From: Paenibacillus rhizosphaerae
GTDB taxonomy: Bacteria > Bacillota > Bacilli > Paenibacillales > Paenibacillaceae
Direction: 5' to 3'
DNA length: 64,000 nt
Assembly (NCBI RefSeq): GCF_014192015.1
Contig: NZ_JACHXJ010000003.1
Location: 671,200 to 735,199 of the forward strand
Shown here: piece after piece, positions 1 through 8,511 of the stretch
How the letters are laid out: the number at the start of each line of letters is the position of its first letter
How positions within the stretch are numbered: the stretch's first letter is position 1
Notes under the pieces: model-generated
Told to the model about the DNA's origin: nothing
Seen by the model: the letters and a program-made list of their open reading frames with translations, nothing else
Databases searched by the model: none
Position numbers and translations under genes: made by a program

Positions 1-252
1 CTTCAGCGCCTGGGCGGACGTCTGCTGCTGCTTCCGCTGCTCATCCAGCTCTTGCTGCAGCGCCGCGTACTGCTCCTCGCGTTCCTTCAGCGCCTGGGCG
101 GACGTCTGCTGCTGCTTCCGCTGCTCATCCAGCTCTTGCTGCAGCGCTGCATACTGCTCCTCGCGTTCCTTCAGCGCCTGCGCGGACATCTGCTGCTGCT
201 TCCGCTGCTCCTCCAGCTCCTGCTGCAGCGCTGCGTACTGCTCCTGCTGCTC
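1..252 (-). repeat. 84-bp tandem repeat inside the zapA coiled-coil tail
   Basis: Three copies with a period of exactly 84 bp begin at 1, 85 and 169. The first two are almost identical; the third is diverged at its far end. The unit encodes 28 residues, which is four heptads, starting KEREEQYAALQQEL and rich in Gln and Glu. The array runs off the left edge of the window, so the copy number is unknown. Length in whole heptads keeps the coiled-coil register when copies are gained or lost. Confidence 0.95.
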
Positions 253-2199
253 TTCAAGCAGAAGCTGGGCGAGCTCATACTGCTCCTCATGCTCAGCTAC
301 CTGCTTCCGCAGCTCACCGCACTGCTGCTCGTATTCGCCTGAACGGCTCTGCAGCTCGGTATACCTTGCCTGCTGCTTTTCCCACTGTTCCTTCAGGCCG
401 GCATAACGTTTCCGTTCCTCTTCCGCCTGAAGCTGCAGCTCCGCATGGATCTCCCGTCTTCTCTCCAGCTCCTGCTGCAGGTTTTGTACGCTCTCCTGCT
501 GCTCCTCCGATTGGATTTCGAGCTCGAGATACATTTCCTGCTGTTCCTCCAATTGAAGCCGAAGATCCTTAAGCTGCTGCGCATATTGGCTCGACTGCCG
601 CTCCAGGCCTGCAATCTGCTCCTCTTTGGCCTCGATCTGCCGGCCGTAATCCTGCAGATCCTGCTCCCGCCCTTGCAACGCCTGCTTCAGCGACTCCAGC
701 TCTTGCTCCTTCGCAGCCAGCTCCTGCTGCTGGGCTTCCAGCCGCTCCTCCAAACGCTGAAGCTCCTCTTCCTGCTCCGAGGAAGACATCTCCTGCGCGT
801 GCAGCTTCTGCACCTGGGCTTCGAGCTGCTGCTGCTTGTTTGCCAGTTCCTGAGCAAGTTGCTGCAACTGCTCTTCCTTCGCGTCCAGCTCCTGCCGGAG
901 CGTTTCACGCTGCAGTTCGGCTTCCTGGCGGAGCTTACTCTCTCCGTCCGCCTGCTCTTTCAGCACGCTCAGCTCGTCATGCAGCGAAGCCATGCCCGTC
1001 TCCAGCGTCTCGTTCTGCTCGCCGGCTTCCAGCACCTGCAGTTCCAATTCGCCGATTTCTTCCTTCTGCTTCTCGATCGTGCCTTGAAGGGTTTCAGCTT
1101 CGGCTGTCAGCTGGGCAATTTCGCCGGTCATTTTCTTGGATGCCTCGCTGTAATCCTCAAGCAGCTTCTGCATACGGCGGTGTTCCTCTTCCGAAGCGGC
1201 CGCCTCGTCCTTCAGCTTGCTGATCTGTCCGTTTAGCGCCTCCTCCTGATCGGTCAGGGCCTGCACCTGTGCCTTGGCCTCCTCCTCGCGCACCAGCACG
1301 ACTTGATGCTGCTGCCGCAGTCTGGAATAGGCCTCCTTGGCGTTCTTCAGCTCCTGCTCCATGTTCTGCAGCTTCTCTTGGAGCTCGCCGCTGCTGCCGC
1401 GAAGCTCAGTCAGCTGCTTCTGCAGCTCTTGAATGGAGGCCGCATGCTTCTCTTCAAGCTCCTTGACGGCTCCCTGATGCTTCTGCTCCAGCTCGGTGAT
1501 CTTCGCGCGATTCTTCTCCTCCGCCTCTTTCAATGCTCCGACCCGCTTCTGTTCGGCGGATTGAAGCGCAGCCGCATGCTGCCGTTCCAGCTCCTGCACG
1601 GCCGATTGATGCCGTTCTTCCACAGCCTGCTTGTCCTTCTGCATTTGCTCCGCGGCCTGTTTCTCCTTGCGGAGCAAGGATTCCTTCTGTTCCGTTTCCC
1701 GCTTCAGCGAAGCGCGGAGCTGATCCAGCTCCTTCGTCAAAGAATTGCGCGTCTGTTCCAGCCGCGCCGTAAGCTCGGACTGGGACTGCTCCAGCTCCTT
1801 CGCAAGCGCAGCCTTCTCCTGCTCCAGCCGCGTTTGCAGCTCTTCATTCTCCTTCTTGATCTGCTGCGCTTCTTCCTTCTGCTTGTTGACTTCCGCCAGC
1901 TGCTCGTCCCGCTGGGACTGCAGCCTGGTGAGCTGCGAGCGCAGCTCGCTGCGCTCGCCGGTCAACATCTTCACTTCGTTGCGGAGATCCTGCATCTGCA
2001 CGGCTTCCTCCGCCATATGAACCGCGGCCAGAACGGCAATCCTTGGGGTGTCCAGCCGGGAATTGCTTTTGGAAATAGCATTCATCCGTTCATCGACATA
2101 ACTGGCAATCTTCCTCATATAATCGGCACTGCTGCCTACCAGTTTATAAGAAGTCCCGTAGATCTCCACGGAGACGCGTGTACGATCAGGTGTAGTCAC
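1..2199 (-). CDS. zapA: ZapA-domain cell division protein with giant coiled-coil extension (3' end outside window)
   Basis: Residues 1-85 are a ZapA domain (VSVEIYGTSYKLVG, then YVDERMNAI and LDTPRIAVLAAVHMAEE), the FtsZ-binding protein that bundles FtsZ at the division ring. In B. subtilis ZapA is about 85 residues. Here the frame stays open for at least 733 codons with no stop before the window edge. The rest is heptad-rich Gln/Glu/Leu/Lys coiled coil, ending in 28-residue repeats from about residue 650. The start is GTG at 2199 with AAGGAGGG just upstream; an in-frame ATG at 2217 has no ribosome binding site. It follows pheT, the usual Bacillales order. A terminator separates the two, so zapA probably has its own promoter. 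That the tail tethers or spaces FtsZ filaments is inference. Confidence 0.88.
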   Translation of the reverse strand, partial: MTTPDRTRVSVEIYGTSYKLVGSSADYMRKIASYVDERMNAISKSNSRLDTPRIAVLAAVHMAEEAVQMQDLRNEVKMLTGERSELRSQLTRLQSQRDEQLAEVNKQKEEAQQIKKENEELQTRLEQEKAALAKELEQSQSELTARLEQTRNSLTKELDQLRASLKRETEQKESLLRKEKQAAEQMQKDKQAVEERHQSAVQELERQHAAALQSAEQKRVGALKEAEEKNRAKITELEQKHQGAVKELEEKHAASIQELQKQLTELRGSSGELQEKLQNMEQELKNAKEAYSRLRQQHQVVLVREEEAKAQVQALTDQEEALNGQISKLKDEAAASEEEHRRMQKLLEDYSEASKKMTGEIAQLTAEAETLQGTIEKQKEEIGELELQVLEAGEQNETLETGMASLHDELSVLKEQADGESKLRQEAELQRETLRQELDAKEEQLQQLAQELANKQQQLEAQVQKLHAQEMSSSEQEEELQRLEERLEAQQQELAAKEQELESLKQALQGREQDLQDYGRQIEAKEEQIAGLERQSSQYAQQLKDLRLQLEEQQEMYLELEIQSEEQQESVQNLQQELERRREIHAELQLQAEEERKRYAGLKEQWEKQQARYTELQSRSGEYEQQCGELRKQVAEHEEQYELAQLLLEEQQEQYAALQQELEEQRKQQQMSAQALKEREEQYAALQQELDEQRKQQQTSAQALKEREEQYAALQQELDEQRKQQQTSAQALK

Positions 2200-2252
2200 A
2201 GTTGTGCCCTCCTTCATATGTGTGTTGACTCTAAGATGTCTTGTTCTCTCCA

Positions 2253-2297
2253 TAAAAAAATCACATCGAATCTCTGTGTCTAAGGATTCGATGTGAT
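2253..2297 (-). terminator. Intrinsic terminator of pheS-pheT
   Basis: Perfect 13-bp stem (2260-2272 with 2285-2297), 12-nt loop, followed on the minus strand by seven U residues (2254-2260 region). It lies 16 bp after the pheT stop and before zapA. Confidence 0.93.
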
Positions 2298-2312
2298 GGG
2301 ATTCAATTCCTG

Positions 2313-4763
2313 CTATTTTCTTAATTCCGCTTGAAACTTTTGCTCAAGGGCGCTGACGACGCCGCCATGAGCCGCGGTTACTTCCTCATCCGTCAGCGTT
2401 CGCTCGTTGTGGCGGTAGACGAGCGAAATCGCGACGCTCTTCTTGCCTTCGCCGAGCTTGCTACCGGTAAACACATCGAATACCTGCACGTTCTGCAGGA
2501 GCTCGCCCGCGGCTTCGCGGATCGACTCAAGCAGGGAACCGGCTTCCACGGCGCTGTCCACTACGACCGCAATATCCCGCTCCGAAGCCGGGAAGCGCGG
2601 AAGCTCCTGATAGCGGATATCGAAATCGGCGTGATCGTACAGCGGCTGCAGCAGAATTTCGGCAACGTACACATCGCCGAGTCCGCGCTCCTGCTGCAAT
2701 TCCGGATGCACCTGTCCGAGCGTTCCGATCAGCACCTGCTCACCGCCGCCATTGATGAGATAGACGGATGCCGAACGTCCGGGATGATATCCGGCCGGCT
2801 GGTTCGCCACATACCGGATCGCCCCTTCCAGGCCCAGATCCCCGAACAGGGTCTCCAAGGCACCCTTCAGGTCGAAGAAATCGACTTTCTCTGGCGAATG
2901 GTTCCACTGCTTCTGCCCGCGGCTGCCGCACAGCAGCAAGGACAGCACGTTCAGCTCTTTCGGCTGAACTGTCAGCGTCTCCTCCTGCGAGAAGAACACG
3001 TTGCCCACTTCGAACAGCGCCAGATCGTACTGCTTCCGGTTCGCGTTGTGCACCGCGATATCAAGCAGCTGCGGCAGCATGCTCGTACGCAGCACACTGC
3101 GCTCCTCGCTCATCGGCATCGACAGCTTCACCGGCACGCTTCCTTCCGTTAAGGCCGGGAACAGTACGGCCAGCTCCGGATGGGTAAAGGAGTAGCTGAT
3201 CACTTCCTGCCATCCTCCATGAGTGAACAGTCTGCGGATTTCGCGGCGGATCGCCTGAGGCTTCGTATAGCCACCCGGCGTCGTCGGCCCTTCGATCGCC
3301 GTCGTCGGGATATTGTCGTACCCGTACAGGCGGGCGATTTCCTCGATCAGGTCGACGTCTTTCGTAATGTCGCCGCGGCGCGTCGGCACCTGCACTTCCA
3401 GAATGCCCTGGGCGGTATCCGCAGCGTGGAAATGGAGACGGCCAAAAATCGTCTTCACTTCCAGCATCGACAACTCGGTCCCAAGGAACCGGTTCAGCTT
3501 GTCGAAGGACAGAACGATCACCTTTTCCTCCGCCTGTGCGGCTCCTGCTTCGACGATGCCCTTATGAACCGTTCCTGCGCAATAGCGGGCGATCAGCGAC
3601 GCAGCCCGGTTCAGCGCCGGAATGACCGCACCCGGATCGACTTCCTTCTCGAAGCGCTGGCTAGCTTCGGAACGGAGCCCGAGCTGGCGGGACGTCTTGC
3701 GGATGGTGCCTCCGTCGAACTTGGCGGATTCGAGCAAAATGTTTACGGTGCTGTCCGTGACCTCGGAATCCAATCCGCCCATAACGCCGGCCAATCCGAC
3801 CGGCTTCACGCCGTCGGTAATGAGCAGCATGTGCGGCTCCAGCTTGCGCTCCTGGCCGTCCAGCGTCACGAGCGTTTCGCCTTCACGGGCCAGGCGGACG
3901 TCTACGGCCCCGCCTGTCAGGCGGTCCGCGTCAAACGCGTGCAGCGGCTGACCGTATTCGAGCATGACATAGTTGGTGATATCAACGATGTTGTTGATCG
4001 GACGGACGCCCGCAGCCATGAGGCGGTTCTGCATCCATTGCGGCGATGGCGCGATCTTCACGCCCGTAATATAACGCGCGGTATAGTGGCTGCAGTGCTC
4101 CGGCGAGCTGATTTGGACCGAGATATGGCTGCTTGCCGCATCAGCGACCTCAACCAGTTCTCTTTCCGGATCAGGCAGCTTGACGTCGCGGCCCAGAATG
4201 GCCGCCACTTCGTAAGCCGCGCCCCGCATGCTGAGGCAGTCGGAACGGTTCGGCGTCAGGTCAAAATCGAGTATCTTATCGTCCAGGCCAAGCACGGAAG
4301 TGATCGGCGTTCCGATCTCCGCGTTCTCCTCCAGGACGAAAATGCCCTCCTGCTGCTCCTTCGGCAGCAGCTTGTCGTTCATGCCCAGCTCTTTGGCGGA
4401 ACAAATCATGCCTTGAGAAGCGACGCCGCGCAGCTTGGCCTTTTTGATCTCCAGCCCGCCGGGCAGCTGGGCGCCAACCAGGGCTACGGGTACCTTTTGT
4501 CCGGCATCCACGTTTTTCGCGCCGCAGACGATCTGCAGGTCTTCGCCCTGTCCCGCGTCAACGACGCAGACGTTCAGCTTATCCGCATCGGGATGCTTCT
4601 CCTTGCTTTTCACATAACCCACGACGACTTTCGAAATGCCGTGATTGCGGTGCTCAACCTCGTCGATCTCGATGCCCGCGCGCGTAATCTGCTCGGCCAG
4701 CTCTTCGGCCGTTACATTTTCCAGTGATACATAATCGGATAACCATTCTGTCGATACTTTCAC
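2313..4763 (-). CDS. pheT: Phenylalanine--tRNA ligase beta subunit
   Basis: 816 residues, normal length for the bacterial beta chain of the heterotetrameric enzyme that charges tRNA-Phe. In order: N-terminal tRNA-binding EMAP-like domain at about 40-155 (YVKSKEKHPDADKLNVC), B3/B4 editing region at about 210-380 (GMICSAKELG lies just before it), B5 domain at about 410-480, catalytic-like core, and C-terminal anticodon-binding FDX-ACB domain from about 720 (PRFPASERDIAVVVD). The start is GTG at 4763, with GAAGGAAGGGA upstream. It follows pheS by about 40 bp and shares its T-box leader. Nothing unusual is seen. Confidence 0.97.
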   Translation of the reverse strand: MKVSTEWLSDYVSLENVTAEELAEQITRAGIEIDEVEHRNHGISKVVVGYVKSKEKHPDADKLNVCVVDAGQGEDLQIVCGAKNVDAGQKVPVALVGAQLPGGLEIKKAKLRGVASQGMICSAKELGMNDKLLPKEQQEGIFVLEENAEIGTPITSVLGLDDKILDFDLTPNRSDCLSMRGAAYEVAAILGRDVKLPDPERELVEVADAASSHISVQISSPEHCSHYTARYITGVKIAPSPQWMQNRLMAAGVRPINNIVDITNYVMLEYGQPLHAFDADRLTGGAVDVRLAREGETLVTLDGQERKLEPHMLLITDGVKPVGLAGVMGGLDSEVTDSTVNILLESAKFDGGTIRKTSRQLGLRSEASQRFEKEVDPGAVIPALNRAASLIARYCAGTVHKGIVEAGAAQAEEKVIVLSFDKLNRFLGTELSMLEVKTIFGRLHFHAADTAQGILEVQVPTRRGDITKDVDLIEEIARLYGYDNIPTTAIEGPTTPGGYTKPQAIRREIRRLFTHGGWQEVISYSFTHPELAVLFPALTEGSVPVKLSMPMSEERSVLRTSMLPQLLDIAVHNANRKQYDLALFEVGNVFFSQEETLTVQPKELNVLSLLLCGSRGQKQWNHSPEKVDFFDLKGALETLFGDLGLEGAIRYVANQPAGYHPGRSASVYLINGGGEQVLIGTLGQVHPELQQERGLGDVYVAEILLQPLYDHADFDIRYQELPRFPASERDIAVVVDSAVEAGSLLESIREAAGELLQNVQVFDVFTGSKLGEGKKSVAISLVYRHNERTLTDEEVTAAHGGVVSALEQKFQAELRK

Positions 4764-4804
4764 TTACGTTCCCTTCCTTCTTCCCGTATTCGCTAACCTT
4801 ACGC

Positions 4805-5839
4805 TTACATGCGGGCAAACTGCTTCAAGAATGCCACGTCGCCGCCATAAAAATGACGGATATCGTCGATTCCGTACTTCAGCATCGCAATCCGGTCCGG
4901 CCCCATGCCGAACGCGAAGCCGCTGTGCACTTCCGGATCGTAGCCGCCCTTGCGCAGCACTTCCGGATGCACCATGCCGCAGCCCAGAATTTCCAGCCAT
5001 CCCGTATGCTTGCACACCCGGCATCCGCTGCCGCCGCATCTGGCACAGGTTACGTCGACCTCCGCGCTCGGCTCTGTGAACGGGAAGAAGCTTGGACGAA
5101 GGCGGATCTGCGTGTTCGGTCCGAACATTTCTTGGACGAATTGCAGCAGCGTGCCTTTCAAATCGCTCATGCGGATGTTTTCGCCGATCACCAGGCCTTC
5201 GATTTGGTAGAACTGGAACGAGTGCGTCGCATCGTCGTCATCCCGGCGGTACACTTTGCCCGGGCAGATGATCTTCACCGGCACCTTGCCCTCCATGCGT
5301 TCCATCGTCCGGATCTGCACCGGCGACGTCTGCGTTCTCATCAGAAGCTCCTCCGTAATGTAGAACGTGTCCTGCATGTCGCGCGCCGGGTGGTTCTTCG
5401 GCAGGTTCAGCGCTTCAAAGTTGTAATAGTCGGTCTCCACTTCCGGTCCTTCCGCAATGTGGTAGCCCATGCCGATGAAAATCTCCTCGATTTCCTGGAT
5501 GACTTTGTTGAGCGGATGGGTGCCGCCCTGGGTCATTTTGCGGCCCGGGAGCGTAACGTCCACCTTCTCCGCCTGCAGGCGCTGCTCCGTTTCAGCCTTT
5601 TGGAAAGCCTGCTGCTTGGACTCGATCAATCCCTCGATCGCTCCGCGAACGTCATTGGCCACCTGGCCGATCAACGGACGTTCCTCCGCGCTAAGCGCGC
5701 CCATGCCCCGCAAAACCTCGGTCAGCGCCCCCTTTTTTCCCAGATACTTCACGCGCAAATCGTTCAGCGTCTGTACGTCAGCTACGTCATTCAGCTGCGC
5801 GATCGCTTCCTGCCGCAATGCTTCCAGCTTTTCTTTCAT
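4805..5839 (-). CDS. pheS: Phenylalanine--tRNA ligase alpha subunit
   Basis: 344 residues, equal to the B. subtilis protein. The N-terminal coiled coil is followed by the class II catalytic core with motif 2 (CPGKVYRRDDDDATHSFQF) and motif 3 (GFAFGMGPDRIAMLKYGI), and a Cys-rich insert CARCGGSGCRVCKHTGW that is common in bacterial PheS. ATG at 5839 (MKEKLEALRQEA) is chosen because AAGAAGGAGGC lies just upstream; the frame is open further 5' but without a ribosome binding site. First gene of pheS-pheT; expression is set by the T-box upstream. Confidence 0.97.
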   Translation of the reverse strand: MKEKLEALRQEAIAQLNDVADVQTLNDLRVKYLGKKGALTEVLRGMGALSAEERPLIGQVANDVRGAIEGLIESKQQAFQKAETEQRLQAEKVDVTLPGRKMTQGGTHPLNKVIQEIEEIFIGMGYHIAEGPEVETDYYNFEALNLPKNHPARDMQDTFYITEELLMRTQTSPVQIRTMERMEGKVPVKIICPGKVYRRDDDDATHSFQFYQIEGLVIGENIRMSDLKGTLLQFVQEMFGPNTQIRLRPSFFPFTEPSAEVDVTCARCGGSGCRVCKHTGWLEILGCGMVHPEVLRKGGYDPEVHSGFAFGMGPDRIAMLKYGIDDIRHFYGGDVAFLKQFARM

Positions 5840-5971
5840 GAACTTCCTGCCTCCTTCTTGAAATCGCCAATACTGTTTTCGACCCATCCAATGCCCCGCA
5901 AAACAGAGCCTTTGCCCTGATAACTCCCCAGGTACTTAGCAGGGATCCTCAGAAAAAAATTTCCAAGAAAT

Positions 5972-6275
5972 AAAAAAAGGCCTTTTCTCCCGAAAAGGGA
6001 CGAAAAGACCGTGGTACCACCCTTGTTAGACAAGCGAAAAGCCATGTTGATTCGCACCCGCGAACTGCTGGCCTGCTTGATCTCACTCTCACTCGATGTA
6101 ACGATCGAGAAACGGTATCCCCTACGCGGAATCCTGTCAGCACATATACTGTCGCCTGGATTCGTTCAGGGAACTGCTCCGGAGGGAATTTCGGCAGCCT
6201 GTTTCTGTAGAGACGCTCTCAATCTCCGGCGTCCCCTCCCTGTAAAGAGGCACTGCTTACTTATCTCCATCAACG
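5972..6275 (-). promoter_or_regulatory. T-box riboswitch, tRNA-Phe specific, upstream of pheS
   Basis: The conserved T-box AAGGGTGGTACCACGG lies at about 6009-6024. A terminator hairpin (5979-6010: GGUCUUUUC pairing with GAAAAGGCC) is followed by seven U. In stem I, GGAG/CUCC and GCAG/CUGC enclose a specifier loop with the AGUA-like AUAAGUAA on one side and CGAAAUUCC on the other. This puts the Phe codon UUC at 6186-6188. Uncharged tRNA-Phe should favour the antiterminator and allow pheST transcription. Confidence 0.93.
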
Positions 6276-6348
6276 CATTTGTCTTGGCATATAAATTGGA
6301 TTGCAATGGCTGATCCATATGGCTCATTCATTCACCATGATCAGTCCG

Positions 6349-6393
6349 TTGACTATAGTCAATAATTATAGGCAAAAAAAGCTGAATTGACAA
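6349..6393 (-). promoter_or_regulatory. Sigma-A promoter of the pheS leader, with a palindrome at the start site
   Basis: TTGTCA at 6388-6393, 17-bp spacer, TATAAT at 6365-6370, reading toward pheS. A perfect 14-bp palindrome TTGACTATAGTCAA at 6349-6362 lies directly after the -10 box, where transcription should begin. Confidence 0.85.
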
Positions 6394-6471
6394 GTCCGAA
6401 TCGCCTAAATCAATAGGCTTTCCCTTCTTCAGCATGCCCATTTTTCGCAGAACCAGACCTCATTTCTCGAA

Positions 6472-8313
6472 TTACAGCCGTTCCAGCTCACTCCGGAGCC
6501 TGCGGATGCTCGCCATCCGTTCCGCAGCCTCCTCGTCGCTCCCGCCTTCTTCGTTCAGCAGCCGGGTCAGCTCCCATTCCAGCGCCAGCCGCGCGTTTTC
6601 CTTGTCAGTATCCTCCTTCAGCGCTCCGTTATGTCTGGCCAGCTGCTCTTCCTCTTCTTGAACCGTGCCCTCAAACAAATGCGGTTCTTCCGTATGGGAG
6701 ACGGTCAGCAGCCGGTCCGCGAGCTTGCGGATCAGCATCCGGTCATGGGACACCACGACTAGGGCACCCGGATAAGCGGATAACGCCTCCTCGATGACTT
6801 CCCGCGTCGAGATGTCCAAATAGTTCGTCGGCTCATCCAACACGAGCAAATTCGCCCCGGAGAAATACAGCTGCACGAAGGCCGCACGGCATTTCTCCCC
6901 CATGCTTAAATCCCCGATCCGCTTGAACACGTCCTCCCGCTTGAACAGGAAGCAGCCCAGAAGCGTCCGCGCATGCGTCTCGGTCATCGAAGGGAGGCGG
7001 AGCAGACTGTCCAGCAGCGTTTCCTCTTCGTTCAGCACCTCCAGCTCCTGCGAGAAGTAACCGATCTTCAGGGCGGGATGCTGCCATACCGTTCCTTCGC
7101 CTGGAACAAGCTCGCCCATGATCAGCTTGAGCAGGGTCGATTTGCCCGCCCCGTTCGGCCCCCGCACGGCCAGCCGGTCGCCGCGGGAGAGGATCAGGCT
7201 GAACTTGTCGAACAGCTTCTTCGCCCCGTAGCCGAATGACAGCTGCTCAAGCCGCACCAGCACACGGGCGGAGAACCCACCTTCACCCAGCTGCAGGTTG
7301 ACCTTCGGTCCGCTTTTCGGCTTCTCCACGCTTTCGCTCTCGAGCCGCTCCAGCTCTTTTTGCTTGGCATGGTACCTGGAGATGTTTTTCTTGGCTTTCG
7401 CTTTGTAGTAAGGCAGCGCTGCCTTCGTTTCCGTATTTTTGTCCGCCGATTTCTCGGCCTGGTGAAACCATTCCTGGTATTTACGGATCGATTCCTCCAG
7501 CGCTTCCCGGGCCTGCTTCTGCTTCTTGTAGAGCGCCTCCTGCTCCCGCAGTTCGCGGTCCTTTTCCCGCCGGTAATCGGAGTAGCCGCCCTTATATTTT
7601 TTCAGCCCGCTCTCGGTCAGTTCGCAGACTCCCGTCACCACCCGGTCCAAAAAGGTCCGGTCATGGGAAACGACAATGACGGTGCCTTCATAGTGACGCA
7701 GCCAATCCTCCAGCCAGTTCATGCTCTCCTCATCCAGATGGTTGGTCGGTTCGTCCAGGAGCAGCACCTCCGGCCTTTTGACCAGCAGGGCCGCCAGTCT
7801 AACCCTGGTTTTCTGACCGCCGCTCAGATCGGCAAAAGGGGCCGGCCACAGCTCGGGACCGATGTGGAGCATGGTCAAATGCTTCTCCAGCCCCGTCTCC
7901 CAGTCAAAACCGCCGCTAAGCTCATACTGCTCGAGCCGCTGGCCGTATTCCTCCAGAAGCTCAGGACTGACTTCGCCAGTCGCCATCGCCTGCTCAAGCT
8001 CCTTCAGCCGGCACTTGATCTGCCACAGCTCGCCGCTTTCGCGCCCCGCCGCATCCAGCGCGGTCAGATGCATTAACTCTTCCGACGTCTGCGTCATATA
8101 TCCCCACTGCTCCAGCGGGACTCCACGCTCCACGGCGCCCCGGTCAGGCTCCAGCTGCCCGGTCAGAATCTGCAGCAGCGTCGTCTTCCCCGCGCCATTG
8201 ACGCCGAAAAGCGCCAGCCTCTCGCCTTCGTAGATTTCCAGGTCTATATTTTCAAAAATGGTCTTCCCTTTGAATTCTTTGGCGATATGTTTCGTTTTAA
8301 CGATGTTCAACAT
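6472..8313 (-). CDS. ABC-F family ATPase, possible ribosome-protection protein
   Basis: 613 residues, no membrane segments, two ABC cassettes in one chain, as in ABC-F translation factors that act at the ribosomal E site. Cassette 1 has Walker A GVNGAGKTTLL at about 37, signature LSGGQKTRVRLA and LLLDEPTNHLDE. A charged linker follows. Cassette 2 has GPNGAGKSTLL, a non-canonical signature LSMGEKCRAAF and LVLDEPTNYLD. A Glu/Arg-rich coiled tail ends the protein. ATG at 8313 follows AAGGGTGATGC. An attenuator-like leader with an upstream ORF (8411-8511) favours an inducible antibiotic-resistance type (as for vmlR or lmo0919) over a housekeeping ABC-F, but the subfamily cannot be fixed by eye. 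Confidence 0.9.
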   Translation of the reverse strand: MLNIVKTKHIAKEFKGKTIFENIDLEIYEGERLALFGVNGAGKTTLLQILTGQLEPDRGAVERGVPLEQWGYMTQTSEELMHLTALDAAGRESGELWQIKCRLKELEQAMATGEVSPELLEEYGQRLEQYELSGGFDWETGLEKHLTMLHIGPELWPAPFADLSGGQKTRVRLAALLVKRPEVLLLDEPTNHLDEESMNWLEDWLRHYEGTVIVVSHDRTFLDRVVTGVCELTESGLKKYKGGYSDYRREKDRELREQEALYKKQKQAREALEESIRKYQEWFHQAEKSADKNTETKAALPYYKAKAKKNISRYHAKQKELERLESESVEKPKSGPKVNLQLGEGGFSARVLVRLEQLSFGYGAKKLFDKFSLILSRGDRLAVRGPNGAGKSTLLKLIMGELVPGEGTVWQHPALKIGYFSQELEVLNEEETLLDSLLRLPSMTETHARTLLGCFLFKREDVFKRIGDLSMGEKCRAAFVQLYFSGANLLVLDEPTNYLDISTREVIEEALSAYPGALVVVSHDRMLIRKLADRLLTVSHTEEPHLFEGTVQEEEEQLARHNGALKEDTDKENARLALEWELTRLLNEEGGSDEEAAERMASIRRLRSELERL

Positions 8314-8410
8314 TAAGCATCACCCTTTAGAACATAGATTTGAATTTCCGTCGTTTCAGAAAAACCAGCCGTTTCAGTCCAGCCCCGGCCTCTGATCCAT
8401 TTCACGAATC

Positions 8411-8440
8411 AAAAAAGCCGCAGGCAGTATCGCCTACGGC
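8411..8440 (-). terminator. Intrinsic terminator in the ABC-F leader (candidate attenuator)
   Basis: GCCGTAGGC (8432-8440) pairs over 9 bp (one G-U) with GCCTGCGGC (8417-8425) across a 6-nt loop, followed by six U (8411-8416). It points toward the ABC-F gene 97 nt ahead. No minus-strand gene lies upstream that it could end, because the neighbours at 8917-11312 are on the plus strand. A near copy of the 5' arm (GCCGCAGG, 8624-8631 on the minus strand) could compete for the 3' arm. Confidence 0.85.
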
Positions 8441-8466
8441 AGGAAATTCGTTTATCGTTGTCTATG

Positions 8467-8511
8467 TTAAGAAGAGGGAACACCCGTCCGAAATACCGTC
8501 CCGAACATCAT
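8467..8511 (-). CDS. Candidate 14-residue leader peptide upstream of the ABC-F gene
   Basis: ATG ATG ... TAA encodes MMFGTVFRTGVPSS and stops 26 nt before the terminator at 8440. GGA lies 8 nt before the second ATG, so the ribosome binding site is modest. Position and size match leader peptides on which a drug-stalled ribosome alters folding downstream. The coding call rests on position only. Confidence 0.55.
   Translation of the reverse strand: MMFGTVFRTGVPSS

Noticed and set aside
52..2283. Long leucine-rich plus-strand frames opposite zapA
   Set aside because: They are the complement of the coiled-coil codons (CAG/GAG read as CTG/CTC); no ribosome binding sites and no sensible protein.
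3180..4727. 515-codon plus-strand frame opposite pheT
   Set aside because: Antisense shadow of a clear gene; long antisense frames are common in GC-rich coding DNA. The same holds for the plus-strand frames at 53817-55409 and 55482-57302.
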